From positions 32,320,001 through 32,384,000 of the forward strand of contig OX467086.1 of assembly GCA_950106755.1 (NCBI GenBank): a stretch of DNA of 64,000 nt, given 5' to 3'. The notes under the pieces were generated by a model. It was not told the DNA's origin and ran no database searches. It was given only the letters and a program-made list of their open reading frames with translations. A program made the position numbers and the translations under genes. Below, piece by piece: positions 32,252-43,175 of the stretch (within the stretch, counting starts at the first letter, position 1; every line of letters starts with the position of its first letter). This stretch comes from Climacium dendroides. Its lineage: Eukaryota; Streptophyta; Bryopsida; Hypnales; Climaciaceae.

Positions 32252-33289
32252 GAAAACTAAAAATATAAGGAAGTTAGAATGACAAGCATTATAATTTTTT
32301 AAGCTATAAGCCCAAAGTTGAGCTCAAAATTATGGCCATGAAAAGACCGAGGGGGAGGTATGACGTCGCTTCTAATAAACTTGAATCTTTAGAAGGCCAT
32401 GACTTTGTGAGAACTTGTCCAAATGAGACAAGTGAATAGTCCATCAACATCTACTTGTTAAGTAGATATTTAAAATGGGCTTGCATGAGATTTAGTACTT
32501 GAACTATAAAATTATACTATTTGGAAGTTTGGGAGTTTAAACAAGGTTGTAACTTGGTGATTTGGGTTTTGATACGGGTGGTCTTTCAAAACTAAGGTAG
32601 CTTTAGAAAATTCCTTTGATTCACAAAAAGAGGAGTCTACTACATCCTATAGAAAGGATTGATCTTCCTCCTCATTTCCTCTTAGAACTTTAGTGAATCC
32701 TAGTGACTTAAGGTTGGTGAGATAATCTCACCACTAGTTTCTAAAGCACTATGGAACAATTGTGTGTGTGTCTCAAGGCATCGGTTGGATGGAGTCTTGC
32801 TCCTTGTTAAGCCATTCTCAATGTGTCCTAAGTTATGAATTCCAATTAGTTATGATTTGAAAGTAGTAAATACACAACGAGCTTAATATAGAATGACGTG
32901 ATATTCAAAAGCAATTAACAACAATAGAAAATAGTGCCTCCACCAAGTATTTGGACATCAATGAAAGTTCCATCCCATGTCACTAAGTGGCATGCTAGAT
33001 GACATATATGAAGTAAGTACTAGTAGTCTTAAGATTGGAACTTAGTAGTATAAGTTGAAAATGAGAGTTAATGTTGTGGATATGTTGCTTGTGTAGTATT
33101 AGTCAATTTTGATTGAAGTGATATTGAAATTAAAGTGTAAAGAGCCTATTAAATTGTAAAAGGGGTTATTAAGGTTGCGACATTTAGTTTGTCCTTACAC
33201 ATTAGTTGAGTTAGTGGTACAGCTACTTGTAAATAATTTTTGATGAAGATCCAATAAAAGTTGATAAACTCAAAAAAATATTATACATC
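32252..33289. other. Retroelement-interior sequence, no gene
   Basis: 32,252-33,010 matches 12,800-13,570 of copy 1. 33,011-33,289 is specific to copy 2. It lies between RT and RNase H of the chromovirus, where only about 60 codons are expected, so at least part is inserted DNA. Nothing coding is recognised. Confidence 0.5.
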
Positions 33290-34080
33290 ACATTTTTTTG
33301 AAAAGTTGACCAATCTGTGATAGCTTGAATCTTCTTTGAATCCATCAATAATCCTTTGTTGAAGATGATGTATCCAAAAAATTCTACTTGTAGTTGAATA
33401 GTTGATGAAATATGTATTTTTCTAATTTAGTTTATAATTCTACATTTCTTAGCTTTTGTAGTATAAGTTTTTTGTGTCTTTCATATTCTTTAACATTCTT
33501 GGAATAAATTAGAATGTTATCAAGATAATATAAAACAAACTGATCCAAGAATTCACGGAAGACATTATTCATCAAACACTAAAGGATGATTGGTGCATTT
33601 GTGAGTCCGAACGACATGACATTGTATTCAAAATGTTCATATCTTATTCAAAATGTTGTTTTTATTTGTCCCATTTTTTATGCACATTAAATTATATACT
33701 TCACATAGACCAATTTTGATGTAGATTTTGGCTTGTCTAAATTGATCAAGAAGTTTGAATATTAATGACAAAGAGTATCAATTTTCTACTGTTATTTTAT
33801 TCAAGCCATGATAGTCAATGCACATTCGCAAAGAACCATCTTTCTTTTTAACAAAGAGAATAGGTGCTTTTGCTTGAAATTTACAATGTCAAATAAAACT
33901 CTTTGCAAGATTTTCATCAAAGTACTCCTTTAACTCCAAAAGTTTGTTCTATGATAGATTGTAGATTGGACCAAATGGTGGTTGGGCTTCATCTTGAAGA
34001 TTAATGATACAATCATATAGTCAATGCTTCCACAAAATGTCAATATTCTTCTTTTCAAATACATTTCTAAATTCTTTGTA
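33290..34080 (-). pseudogene. Ty3-gypsy reverse transcriptase fragment
   Basis: In order on the minus strand: a QPPFGPIY-like lead, then [26 protein letters not shown] and YSL, and after damage an LQKLR segment and SMDPKKIQ-like end (here STKDY, WIQRRFK). The pattern is that of gypsy RT domains 1-3 and the thumb. The catalytic YLDD block is degraded, and several stops interrupt the frame. Copy 1 has lost this region. Confidence 0.8.
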
Positions 34081-34179
34081 CTAAAGTGGATTATTTGATG
34101 AAATTTTGCTCTTTTCGCACACTGAAGTTACATAAATAATATAAGATTCAACATTTCTTGCTGCTTTTATAAAAACTTT

Positions 34180-34460
34180 AGCTTTAACGAGTGTAGGCTT
34201 GGCAATTGAAGGTTTTGGAGAGAATTCTGTCATAGGATTTTTTTAATGATAGGCTTTATGACTTCCATTCTACAACTAGTTTATATTTTTTGAGCCAAAA
34301 AAGTCCTAAAATCATAGGGTTGGATGGAGTTTTAATAATATTGAATACAATCGTACTTCTATACTCCTCGAATGAAACCTCATGTGGTTTAGTTTCATAA
34401 GTGGCATCCCTAGAGGATAAGGCTTGACCATCTATAGCCTCTACATGTATAGGTTTTGAT
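34180..34460 (-). pseudogene. Probable protease/linker region of the chromovirus
   Basis: It lies between RT and gag on the minus strand, where the aspartic protease belongs. The decayed frames are leucine/valine-rich, but no intact DTG/DSG triad is seen. The call rests mainly on position. Confidence 0.35.
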
Positions 34461-34470
34461 TTATTACTAG

Positions 34471-35046
34471 CAAGGGGAGGTCACTCTGCATTTACACAAC
34501 CTACGTGAGGCGAAGATTTTAGACCCCTTATTTAATTCATAAAATTTAATTTAAAGAAAATTCAAAAATTTTGAATAGGTTTTTCTACTTTAAAAGTTTG
34601 TATTTTGAATTATTGATATTTTAAATTGATAATGATTAGTTACAAATTTTTGAAGAAAAAAGATACACTGTAGAGCTGAAAATAACTTTGGACCCTTTAT
34701 CTACTTTATAAAAAATTGTCTAAAAAATGAACAAAAAATCCTAAAAATAACTCTCTATTGAAAGTTTATTTTTCTTGAATATTGATGCAATGGTCATCTA
34801 AATGTATTCTCTATAAATGTTTGAGTTGAAAAACATGTCATTTCAGTTCATTTTTCAACCTATTATAATAGTCATTTTAAATGTCATTTGAGTTGGAAAT
34901 TTTTGGCAATAGAAATCTATAGTCATTATTAATCATAGTTCAAAATTATAGGTTGAAATTATAGTATATTCTAAAGTAAATAGGGGGTCAAAAAATCACT
35001 ACGCCGCACGTAGTACATAAAATCCCCATAGAGTGACCTCCCCTCA
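34471..35046 (+). mobile_element. hAT-like non-autonomous transposon, copy C
   Basis: 576-bp element with ends CAAGGGGAGGTCACTCT and AGAGTGACCTCCCC, flanked by ATTACTAG (34,463-34,470) and ATTACTAA (35,047-35,054), an 8-bp target duplication with one change. It shares most of its internal sequence with copy B in the same orientation. It inserted between gag and the protease region of the chromovirus. Confidence 0.85.
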
Positions 35047-35169
35047 ATTACTAAAAGAATCTTATAACATTTTGTAAATCCCTCATCTAAAAAACAAGAT
35101 GAAGATCCAAAATTTAACAAAGCCTAAATTCATAACTTCTTGGGGCCCTAATGTAGAGGTATAATAAAA

Positions 35170-36170
35170 CAATGAGAAAGTTGGGAAAAAAGTGAAGACC
35201 TGGGTTTTATCTATAAAATAGAAGGCTCAAGCCACACACTCCCTATTGTACATAGTTGAGTATTTTTGTTTTCTAATATACTTATACATCTTGTCTTGAA
35301 AAGACATTGTTTTTGCTTCTTGTGACAATTGATTGCTTTATGGCCAGAGTCTATAATATAAACATAGACCTTCATTGAGATGTCATTTCTTCTCTTATAC
35401 ATTGAGTGGTCCAAATCGTACTGCATCAATTTTGTATGTCCTTTGGGCCTTGACAATGTACACTCATGACATGTGTTGCCTTGATTGTTGGCAAGAGATT
35501 TACTTGTGGTGTTGGTACGACTTTAGATTGTCGATCTTGACGTCTTTGAAAAATAATCATTCAAATCATCTTTTAAACTTCATTGCAATTGGACAATTGG
35601 CTCATAAGTGCTTTTTCATCCTAATTGATGTTGCAAGGCAAATTGTTGTAATTCGGAGGCATACAACAAAGCCAAGAGTGATCCTTGTCATAAAGAATGG
35701 ATTTTGGTTGTTGCCCAACGATTCTTATTATCTTCTCCAAATGCCTCAACAAAAGCTGTTAAGATTGTTTTGAAGTTGGTTAGAATCAAAGATCTTGTCT
35801 TAAATAGAGGTGCAATCTAAAACAAAGCTTATCTAGTATGCAAAGTCGTGACTAAGCCTATTTTTAATTTATCTATCAAATATCGTTAAGAATGGAGAGT
35901 GGTGATGAGTTGAATTTGATTCACGAACTCTCAAAATTTTAATCCACAATTCCTTTGTAGTTGCATTATTTGAGCTTTGCGTAGGTAAACTCGTTCTTAG
36001 AGTTGAAACGGGTAGCATAGATTGAGATGCCTCAACTACTTTGGCATTTTTGTTGATCTTAATAGTAAAATTTTCAAGAACATTTGTCCTCATGGACAAA
36101 GAATTGATGGCCTTCAAGACAAGATCTAATTTTGATTATATTGTACTAATGTCTTCGCTTCTTGTCATCT
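35170..36170 (-). pseudogene. Chromovirus gag remnant (copy 2)
   Basis: A start-like MTRSEDIST lies about 230 bp inside the PBS, followed after a stop by SKLDLVLKAINSLSMRTNVLEN (open 35,869-36,117). Further on, the piece at 35,211-35,456 has GHKAINCHKKQKQC, the latter half of a CCHC zinc knuckle with the first Cys residues changed to Tyr/Ile. Gag would form the virus-like particle and bind RNA. It is interrupted by stops and frameshifts. Confidence 0.65.
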
Positions 36171-36409
36171 TGATTTGCTAAATAGGAAAACATGAAAGAT
36201 TGATCTAATAGATAAATACCAATTTAGAGATGGATAATCTACAATCTTTAAATGTTAAAGTTGTTTTTAAGAAGAGGGGAGTGTGCACTTAATCAAAAAA
36301 GAATTTTCTTTAAAAAAAATAATACTAATTTAGAAGAGGTAAGCCGCAACCTCTAAGCACTTGATATTTTCAAGAAGAAGGATAATCCATATTTAACCAA
36401 GAAAATCAA

Positions 36410-36421
36410 GCTCTAATATTA
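36410..36421 (-). other. Primer binding site, copy 2
   Basis: TAATATTAGAGC, degenerate initiator tRNA-Met primer site, next to the inner edge of the 5' LTR. It is extended by TTGAT as in many plant elements. Confidence 0.6.
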
Positions 36422-36978
36422 ATTTTACCCTTGGTTTTGTCAATAACTAGTACAACAAAATTTAATTGAATTGACACACTGTCCATTTATTCAAGAATTC
36501 AAAAATCAAATTTTGCAAAGCAAAATTTTAAGGTCAATCTGGACAAATTGTAATGGACATAAGAGACACAAGACAAAGTAAAAAGAGTTCTTAGTAACAA
36601 GTCTTGATATTGAAGTTCAAGAATACTATAACAAAACTAGAACCACGAGCTAAGATCCAAGAATTGTATTCAAAAGAGCAAGAGTACAAAGAACAAGGTT
36701 TCTAATCTAGAATTAAAGTTGAAAACTATGAACTAAACATTAAAGAAAGTTGTTGAAACTAACAAACCTGTCAATCTCAACTTCTATGTATACTAAGCTA
36801 ATTCGATGAGCTTAGAAATTTCTTGAGCTATTTCCATCAAGTTGGAGGCTTCTTGAGAAGCTTTCACAAGCTTCCAAGACCTTCCACAAGCTTTTAGAAT
36901 CTTGAAAGTTGTTTGAGTTACTTTTGTTAAAGGAGATGTTTATTGGGAAGTTTCTATAATCTTCTATCATCCGTGACA
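36422..36978 (-). repeat. Chromovirus 5' LTR (copy 2)
   Basis: 557 bp, starting TGTCACGGATG on the minus strand at 36,978 and ending at the PBS. It is the uninterrupted form of the LTR at 14,855-16,022 and contains the empty site GAAATTTCTTGAGC for hAT-like copy A. Confidence 0.75.
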
Positions 36979-37327
36979 AAAATGCACTTTGTAGTTAGAC
37001 CTATCTTAAGATATGGACTTAACTACAATTCTAGGTCTCCTTAGATTGAAAGTCTCATTACCAATCATTTAAAAAAAACTCACATTATGAATTGTTCTAG
37101 TTTAGAAATCATACTAATTTAACCTGTAAAGCCCTAGACTACATTTTTGACAGTATATTGATTTTAGGCAATTCAATACAAATAGAATTTTTTTTTTTTT
37201 CTTTGAAATTTTCACACATATATCCAAAAAGTAGCTTTGAGGCCCAACAATTTTCATAACTTTTGACTACATGGTTAAAAAGTTATTGAATAGTAGGTAG
37301 TTTTCATTGCTTATGGGCAATCCAGAT

Positions 37328-37480
37328 CATGGTTGTCATACTAGACAAGTTACTATTCATTTTTCGTCCTGTAGGACGAGTTACTATTCATTAAATGTAC
37401 TTGAGAGGTACATTTGATGAATAGTAACTCGTCCTACAGGACAAGAAATGAATAGTTACTTGTCTAGTATGACAACCATG
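37328..37480. mobile_element. 153-bp near-perfect hairpin element (MITE)
   Basis: Almost the whole 153 bp is one inverted repeat, with arms of about 73 bp (four or so mismatches) and a loop near TTGAGA. Ends are CATGGTTGTCATAC and GTATGACAACCATG. Copy 1 lacks it (site near 16,370). The flanks CCAGAT and CCTAAAT suggest a diverged 7-9 bp target duplication. It has no coding capacity. If transcribed it would form a long hairpin RNA. Confidence 0.85.
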
Positions 37481-38077
37481 GCCTAAATAGCTAAAAAACC
37501 TTCTTTGAAGATCTCTTTTAAAAAAAATAAAACATTGAAATGAATTTTTTCAATTTATATATTTGTAGAAAGCTTTTAATCATTCCATTTATAAAAGTTA
37601 TGAAAAGTTTTAGTTTGTGGATGGTTTCTATATAGTTTGCTAGTAGTTATAGAATTTTGACTCTCAGATAAATTTTTTATTACAAAGTACAATAATACAA
37701 CCATTGGAATTGACATTTTTCAATTTCATAACTAAATTCTTAACAATTTAATATTTTAAATCATCCTCTACTTCTTTGTATTTACCATTTATTTCCTATA
37801 TGTTGTACATTTGTACAATTTCAAATGATTTCAAATCATTTAAGGATGTAGCAAACTTGTTTTGAAGAATGAATCCAAAGAATCACCACATTTTAGGACA
37901 ATTTTTTCATACCAATGTGAATTTGAGAAGTGCAACTACTATGTAATTTGCTAGGCCTAAAAAAGTACACAAATTTCTCACAATCTACAAGGTGGAAATT
38001 GTACATCTTTTTAAACTAGTGTACTACAAGATCCTACAATTATATATGTCACAAAAAAAAATTCTAAAATTTGATAC

Positions 38078-38198
38078 CACTAGAAGAAACCCGCGTTTAA
38101 CTTGACGGATTTTTTTGCACATCATGTTACAATTTCATGTTTTTATGTCAAAATTACGTCCAATGTAACATCAAGTTAAATGCGGGTTTCTTCTAGTG
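38078..38198. mobile_element. 121-bp CACTA-type MITE
   Basis: Terminal inverted repeats of about 28 bp start CACTAGAAGAAACCCGC and match with one difference. The element is flanked by the 3-bp target duplication TAC on each side. Copy 1 has the intact empty site at about 16,978. CACTA ends plus a 3-bp duplication are diagnostic of the CACTA (En/Spm) superfamily; no transposase is present. Confidence 0.9.
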
Positions 38199-38879
38199 TA
38201 CTTTTACTAAAAATGATAATTTTAGAGCATTCTTGGTGTAAATATAGTCAACAACCATAGGGATTAATACAATTTTGTGGCCTCCTTTCACTTTACACTA
38301 CCTCCAAAGACCATGACCTCCAATTGCTTGCCTTTGAAAAACAAGGAATGAACCTTGACAAGTTTTCTTCAAGACTTCTCAAACCTAGTGTAAGGTGAGA
38401 ACATAAAAATGTCTCCAAACAAGGTTTTGAATGTGATTTCAATTCTTGAATTCCAACAACATTTGTTGGGTGGTGGTGTTACTAGTTGCAAGGGGATTCA
38501 AAACTCCCTTGGACTGCATTTTTTGGGCTTAGTATGAATAAACTATGCACTTTCAAAGTGATGAAAATAGATGTAACTAGAAATGACCCTAGAAACTCTC
38601 ATGTACAGAGGCCGTACATTTTAGAGAAGAACCTAGATGGGATGGTTTTAATTGCAAACCAGTCACAATTGGATGTTGGTACCATTCGTTTATTCGAAAA
38701 TGGTCATCTTCTGCAGTCCAACTCTGACACCCGCAGCCTCGACTTTACGAAGGGAGCTTCCGCCTCACGACAACTGGAACTTCAAGGACTGACGACGACG
38801 GGACGCAGGCCACTGCACCGTCCAGGAGATGCTTGAGCAGGCCGCGCACTCCCCGCAATGCAAACTTGGCAATTTCTTG

Positions 38880-38885
38880 TATAAA
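38880..38885 (+). promoter_or_regulatory. TATA box of ten-cysteine protein gene 2
   Basis: TATAAA in TTGTATAAATTGCG, about 117 bp upstream of the ATG. It is conserved with gene 1, though a few small indels lie on both sides of the box. Confidence 0.65.
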
Positions 38886-39001
38886 TTGCGAGCACGCACT
38901 CCACTGCAATTCTCATCTTGTACACTCGCTTCAACCTCCACAGTCCACACCATCTCAGTCTCCATCTCCCCCTGCAGCTGCAGCTTCCTTCCTTCCCCAT
39001 C

Positions 39002-39499
39002 ATGGCCAGCATTCCGAAACTCCTTCCCAGCAGCCTTCTTCTGCTGTTGTTACTCGTGTTAGGAAATGCGCATTCCGCTGATTCATCTCTCACAATCGCC
39101 AACAAGCTTGCGCTCCCCCTCAAGCTCGTGCATGTGCCGGGATGTTGCTCCCCTTGTGGGTGGGTGGACCCTCCCCCAGAGCTTCAGTGCTACTCCCGTG
39201 GCTGTGTGCGCTGTCCGAACCTGACGATCGAAGCAGGGGAGGCGATGACGATGAACAAGAAGGTGGGGCCGTATCCTCTGCCGTTTCTGAGGATGGAAGT
39301 GAAGGAGGTTATGTACTGCGTGGCGGAGGACGATCTGAAGGTTATTACGGCTGATGGGAAGCTTACTGTTGGACTTGGGACGACGTGTGGGAATGGCCTT
39401 GGGTTGCAAGCTTCGTTTACGCGGGATGTGGAGATGGCGGGGGAGAGGGCGCCGGTGGCGAATCTGTGCGTGCTATTGTGTCCTGTGAAGCTCACTTAA
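39002..39499 (+). CDS. Small secreted ten-cysteine protein, copy 2
   Basis: 165-residue secreted protein, 98% identical to copy 1, with five nucleotide differences in 498. Three are amino-acid changes: Gly10 to Ser in the signal peptide, Val76 to Ile, and Thr141 to Pro. All ten Cys, the signal peptide and the promoter are kept, so both copies look functional. I do not recognise the family. Compact size, a cleavable signal and dense Cys fit an apoplastic protein. The last 13 or so codons are echoed downstream (39,808-39,849), a trace of further duplication of this gene. Confidence 0.85.
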   Translation: MASIPKLLPSSLLLLLLLVLGNAHSADSSLTIANKLALPLKLVHVPGCCSPCGWVDPPPELQCYSRGCVRCPNLTIEAGEAMTMNKKVGPYPLPFLRMEVKEVMYCVAEDDLKVITADGKLTVGLGTTCGNGLGLQASFTRDVEMAGERAPVANLCVLLCPVKLT

Positions 39500-40915
39500 G
39501 GGATGCAGGCATATCCTTTAATTACTCCGTCCAAATTGCGGACTTGTAAGATGGAGGAGCGATCAATAGCTCGGGTTTATAGGAGACAGCATTGCTGTAA
39601 TTTGTAATTATGTAAACCCTGACGAATAATGTTTACTTACACAATATGTCTTCCTGGCATACTTTCAACGACTTGTTGGCTATTGTGTACAATCTTCCAA
39701 TTGTGTGGCATTTTTATGTGGTTGATTCCGCTCCTTCTTAGTTGTAATTGCTGTCGAATTTGGGTGCACGTACTGTGGTTAATTAGAAGCCATGAATTGG
39801 TCCCGTCGGCAACTCTGTGCGTGCCATTGTGTCCAGAGAATGTCACATAATTAAGGGATGCAGGATGCTTCAGTCAGTCCAATTGCGGACTTGATCGTGT
39901 GGAGTCGAGGAGTGATCAATAGGGCTTGGAGGAGATAGCATTTCTGTAATTTCAATTGTCATCATGTAAACCCTGACGAGCAAAGTTTATACTGTTGGCT
40001 TCCTGGCATACCTCTCAACAACTTGTTGGCAACTACTGACAATCTTCATTTCCAATTGTATCAACGGCCGGAGTTTTCATGGGATTAATTCCGATTCTTC
40101 TTAGTTGCAATTGCTGTCGAATTTGTGTGCACGTACTCGGGTTAATTAGAAGCCCTGAATTGGTCCCGGAGCTGCATCCGGATCGCTCAATCAGTCCAAA
40201 GTGTGGACGTGATCTTGTGGGATCGAGGAGCGATCATTAGGGTTTATAGGAGATAGCGTTGGGGTACAGTGATATATTTGTATCGAAGTAAACCCTGTCG
40301 AAGAAAGTGAATGCTGACTCTACTGGCATGTATTCATTTGAATCAATCATGAAGTTTTCATGTGGTAGGTTTCCTTTGTTCTAATGTAATGTTGTTGAAT
40401 TTAATTTGCGTTTGTTTGGAAGCCATGTTGTGGTCCCGGAGCTGCATGCAGGATCGTTCAATCCGTCCAAAGTGTGGACATGATCCTGTGGGGGGAGCGA
40501 TCAATAGGGTTTGTAGGAGATAGCACTGCTGTAATTCGTAATTGTGTAAACCCTGACGAATAAACGCATGGCTGCCAAGTCTACTCGCATTTCTTACCAG
40601 GCTTCGATTGAATGGAGTCTCTGTATGGTTGATTTCCTCCTTTGCTGTAAGCGGAGGTCAATTGGCCGGGTTTGTACAATTAGAAGCCATGAAGCTGTTC
40701 CAAAGCTGCATGATCCTTCAATCCGTCGAGAGTGTGGACATGATCCTGTGCGAGGAGAGTTCAATAAGATTTACATGCGAAAGCACTCTGTGATTGGAAG
40801 TTTGCAAATCCTGTCGAATTATGAGAATGTAACTCTTTCTGGCATAACCTATGTTATCCCGCTTCAAATAAATCGTGGCTTTCAGTGTGGGTTCATCCTA
40901 ATCCATAACTGTTGT
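39500..40915 (+). repeat. Five tandem 3'-flank repeats after gene 2
   Basis: A unit marked by GTAAACCCTG recurs at 39,611, 39,965, 40,287, 40,545 and (as TGCAAATCCTG) 40,803, with spacings 354, 322, 258 and 258 bp. Other landmarks are GAAGCCATGAATTGGTCCCG, GTGTGGACATGATCC and GAGCGATCAATAG. The unit junction at 39,808-39,849 contains a diverged copy of the gene's last codons (ATLCVPLCPENVT and stop, against ANLCVLLCPVKLT). The 116-codon frame at 40,568-40,918 lies in this array and is probably not a gene. Confidence 0.8.
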
Positions 40916-43130
40916 TAAATAAGGGGTAGAATACGTTGGTTTTCATTTGCAGCCACGACTGAATCGAAATGGTCCTGGGAAATCGTTGACAGGACACTTG
41001 GAGTACAAACGCATTCAAGAGCTGAGCTTATTTCCAACTTATTTCCTTAAAATGTTATAAAGAGTTGAATGTGCAAATAAAATGTACTCATTTTTGCATG
41101 TAAAGTTTCAATGATGAATCCAACCATTTGGGAAGAATTAAAAATACTTTTTCTTGAAATCCAAGCATCATAATCACTTGCAATTGGTAAGGTTTCATAT
41201 TCTCAAATGTTAGGAGGGTGTGCTCTAACAAGTTAACTAAAGGATGGTACAATTGGATTTGGTAAAACATAATCATGGATGAAGATTTCAGCTTTGCTTT
41301 GAAGACTAGTATTTTGAAGTAGTTTTGGGCTTCTAAGCATAAAAGAACTCTAATAATTAATCTTCACCTCAATTTTGGCCTTATAAATGATCATATTTCA
41401 ATTTGACCAATGAACTAATCAAATTTTATCAAGTGTAGTATTTACTTCATTTTGAAATTTTGAGAAATTCTTTAACTATGCCTTTTTTTTGCAATTTGAA
41501 CTTTAGCCTATTATCCAATAAACATGGTTAGAAATTTTTAATTATCAACTCATGAGAAAATTTGATTTAGACAATAATAAAATAAACTAAAATGATATAA
41601 GGATAATATGCACATATCCTAAAATTTATTGGTTTTTAAAGAAAATATTGAATTTGATTTAAAGTATCTTCACGTACGGAAACTAATGATAATTTCAAAG
41701 TCTAGTATTAAAGTTTGAAAATTTTGTGGCTTATAGACTTTCCTTTTCATTTCATTTTTAAGCAAATAAAACAAGCAAATATATTGTGAGAGTCACTCTT
41801 GTAGTATTGACTTGCTTTTCAAATAAGATCCTATTTGCACATCTTTAAAGCAATTCATTATAAACTATAATGGAAACCTATTGTATTGGAGCACACAACA
41901 CCAAAAGGCTTTCATTAAACTAAAAGGTGTCAATGAGAAGATGCTTGGTTGTCTGTAAGGTTTTGCAAAAATGAACAAATGAAAAACTAGAGTGATAAAA
42001 ACGTGATGGATGAAATTGAAAATGTATTTGGATTTAATTAATCCTTAAATGCCTAAGGCACTAAAATTTTGTTGTTGACAATGTTTTTAAGATGAATAAA
42101 ATCCAATGAAGTTTCTATTTTTAGTAATTTATATTTTTGAAGAATCCTTTTGAAGTCTAGTTTTAGAATCAAGAATTAGATTTTAGAAAGATTTAAAGGA
42201 ATAAGTTCTAATTGGTGTTGATAGAACAATTTTGTATATTATCTCAACTTGAAGAAATGAAGATCTTTTTGTAAATCTAAAGCATCTAGGCATTGTATTT
42301 GTTATGCTTAGTCTAAAGAGAGTCTACATTTTTGCACCTGTACATCTATCAATGAAAAGATTTAATCTTTATATTAATCTTTATATTAAATATCCAACTT
42401 TCTTCAATACTTGATTTTGTAGATGATTCTTGAGGTCCCACGTCTCGTTATGGAACCTCCAAGAAATGCTTACGCTCGTGACATTGAAAACTTTGATAGA
42501 TATATAAAATTTTGATATTTTTTATTGGTGAAAAATTTTACTTTCTACTTATTTTATTTTTTTCAAATTTTTTGATGAAAAGTATAAATTATTGTGATTT
42601 TTTAAAGTTAAGGGTTAAAAAAATTATATCAATTATAATGTATATTAGAAAAATTTGAAATTTTTATAATTAATGAAGATTAGAATGGAAAACTTAATTT
42701 TTGAAGACAACTTCTTGAAAAAGAAAACTTGTCAAGATTCGTTTTCTTGTTTAAATCAAATACCAAAAGTAGTTATAGTATATTGAAGGTTAGAAACATT
42801 CTTTTTGCAGCAAAGTTCGTTTTACTTGTGTCAAAAAACAAAAGGTTAGAATCATTCAAGGTTGATTAAGGTGCATTCACTTCTTTGATGCATGGATGTG
42901 TAAGGGTTAATGGATAAAGGAGGACTCTAAATCCTCCATTCAAAGTAGGGTAGATTTATCTTAAGAGAAAACACAAGAATTTTTTATTTTTTGCAAATTT
43001 TGAATTCATATTTTCAATTAGAGACTCCAAATTAGCTAGGAGAGGTCTAGAACATCAATGCTCTGGAGCTTCGCCGGAGAAAAGGTGTCTCTAGTTGTAG
43101 AAGTCGGCAGCTTTCACTACCTTGTCACAC

Positions 43131-43175
43131 TAGATCAGGGGGTGGCACCCTAGCGACGGTCCAAGGATTGAATCC
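43131..43175 (+). mobile_element. SINE-like internal promoter boxes
   Basis: TAGATCAGGGGG (43,131-43,142) matches the tRNA A box at 10 of 12 positions. GGATTGAATCC (43,165-43,175) matches the B box at 9 of 11. The spacing of 34 bp is too short for a tRNA but usual for tRNA-derived SINEs. The patch is GC-richer than its flanks. No target duplication or 3' tail was identified. Confidence 0.3.

Larger units (their letters stand above)
24790..36978 (-). mobile_element. Chromovirus (Ty3-gypsy), degenerate, with nested insertions
   Basis: A minus-strand LTR retrotransposon can be followed from the 5' LTR (36,422-36,978) through PBS (36,410-36,421), gag (35,170-36,170), protease region (about 34,180-34,460), RT (33,290-34,080), RNase H (30,480-30,912), integrase plus chromodomain (26,307-27,360), a polypurine tract (25,272-25,286) and the 3' LTR (about 24,790-25,271). 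A C-terminal chromodomain assigns it to the chromoviruses. It is interrupted by an older + strand LTR element (27.47-29.7 kb), a block at 30.97-33.29 kb and two hAT-like elements. Frameshifts and stops throughout make it inactive. Copy 1 keeps only the LTR, gag and RNase H parts. Confidence 0.8.
36979..38250. other. AT-rich segment shared with 16,023-17,060
   Basis: No gene is seen. It is collinear with copy 1 except for two small inserted inverted-repeat elements (37,328-37,480 and 38,078-38,198). Confidence 0.6.
19150..40915. repeat. Tandem segmental duplication, copy 2
   Basis: Same gene order as 5,890-19,140 but about 8.5 kb longer. The extra length is the retained integrase/3' LTR part (22.5-27.4 kb), the RT/protease part with a hAT-like element (33.0-35.15 kb), a ~1-kb composite insertion (31.24-32.25 kb), another hAT-like element, two small inverted-repeat elements, and three extra 3'-flank repeats. 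Identity varies strongly by block. Confidence 0.88.

Noticed and set aside
40568..40918. 116-codon frame after the ten-cysteine gene 2
   Set aside because: It spans the tandem 3'-flank repeat units, has no signal peptide or motif, and the matching units in copy 1 do not keep it open.
43131..43175. tRNA gene
   Set aside because: A and B boxes are 34 bp apart, too close for a tRNA (about 44), and no acceptor stem could be paired.
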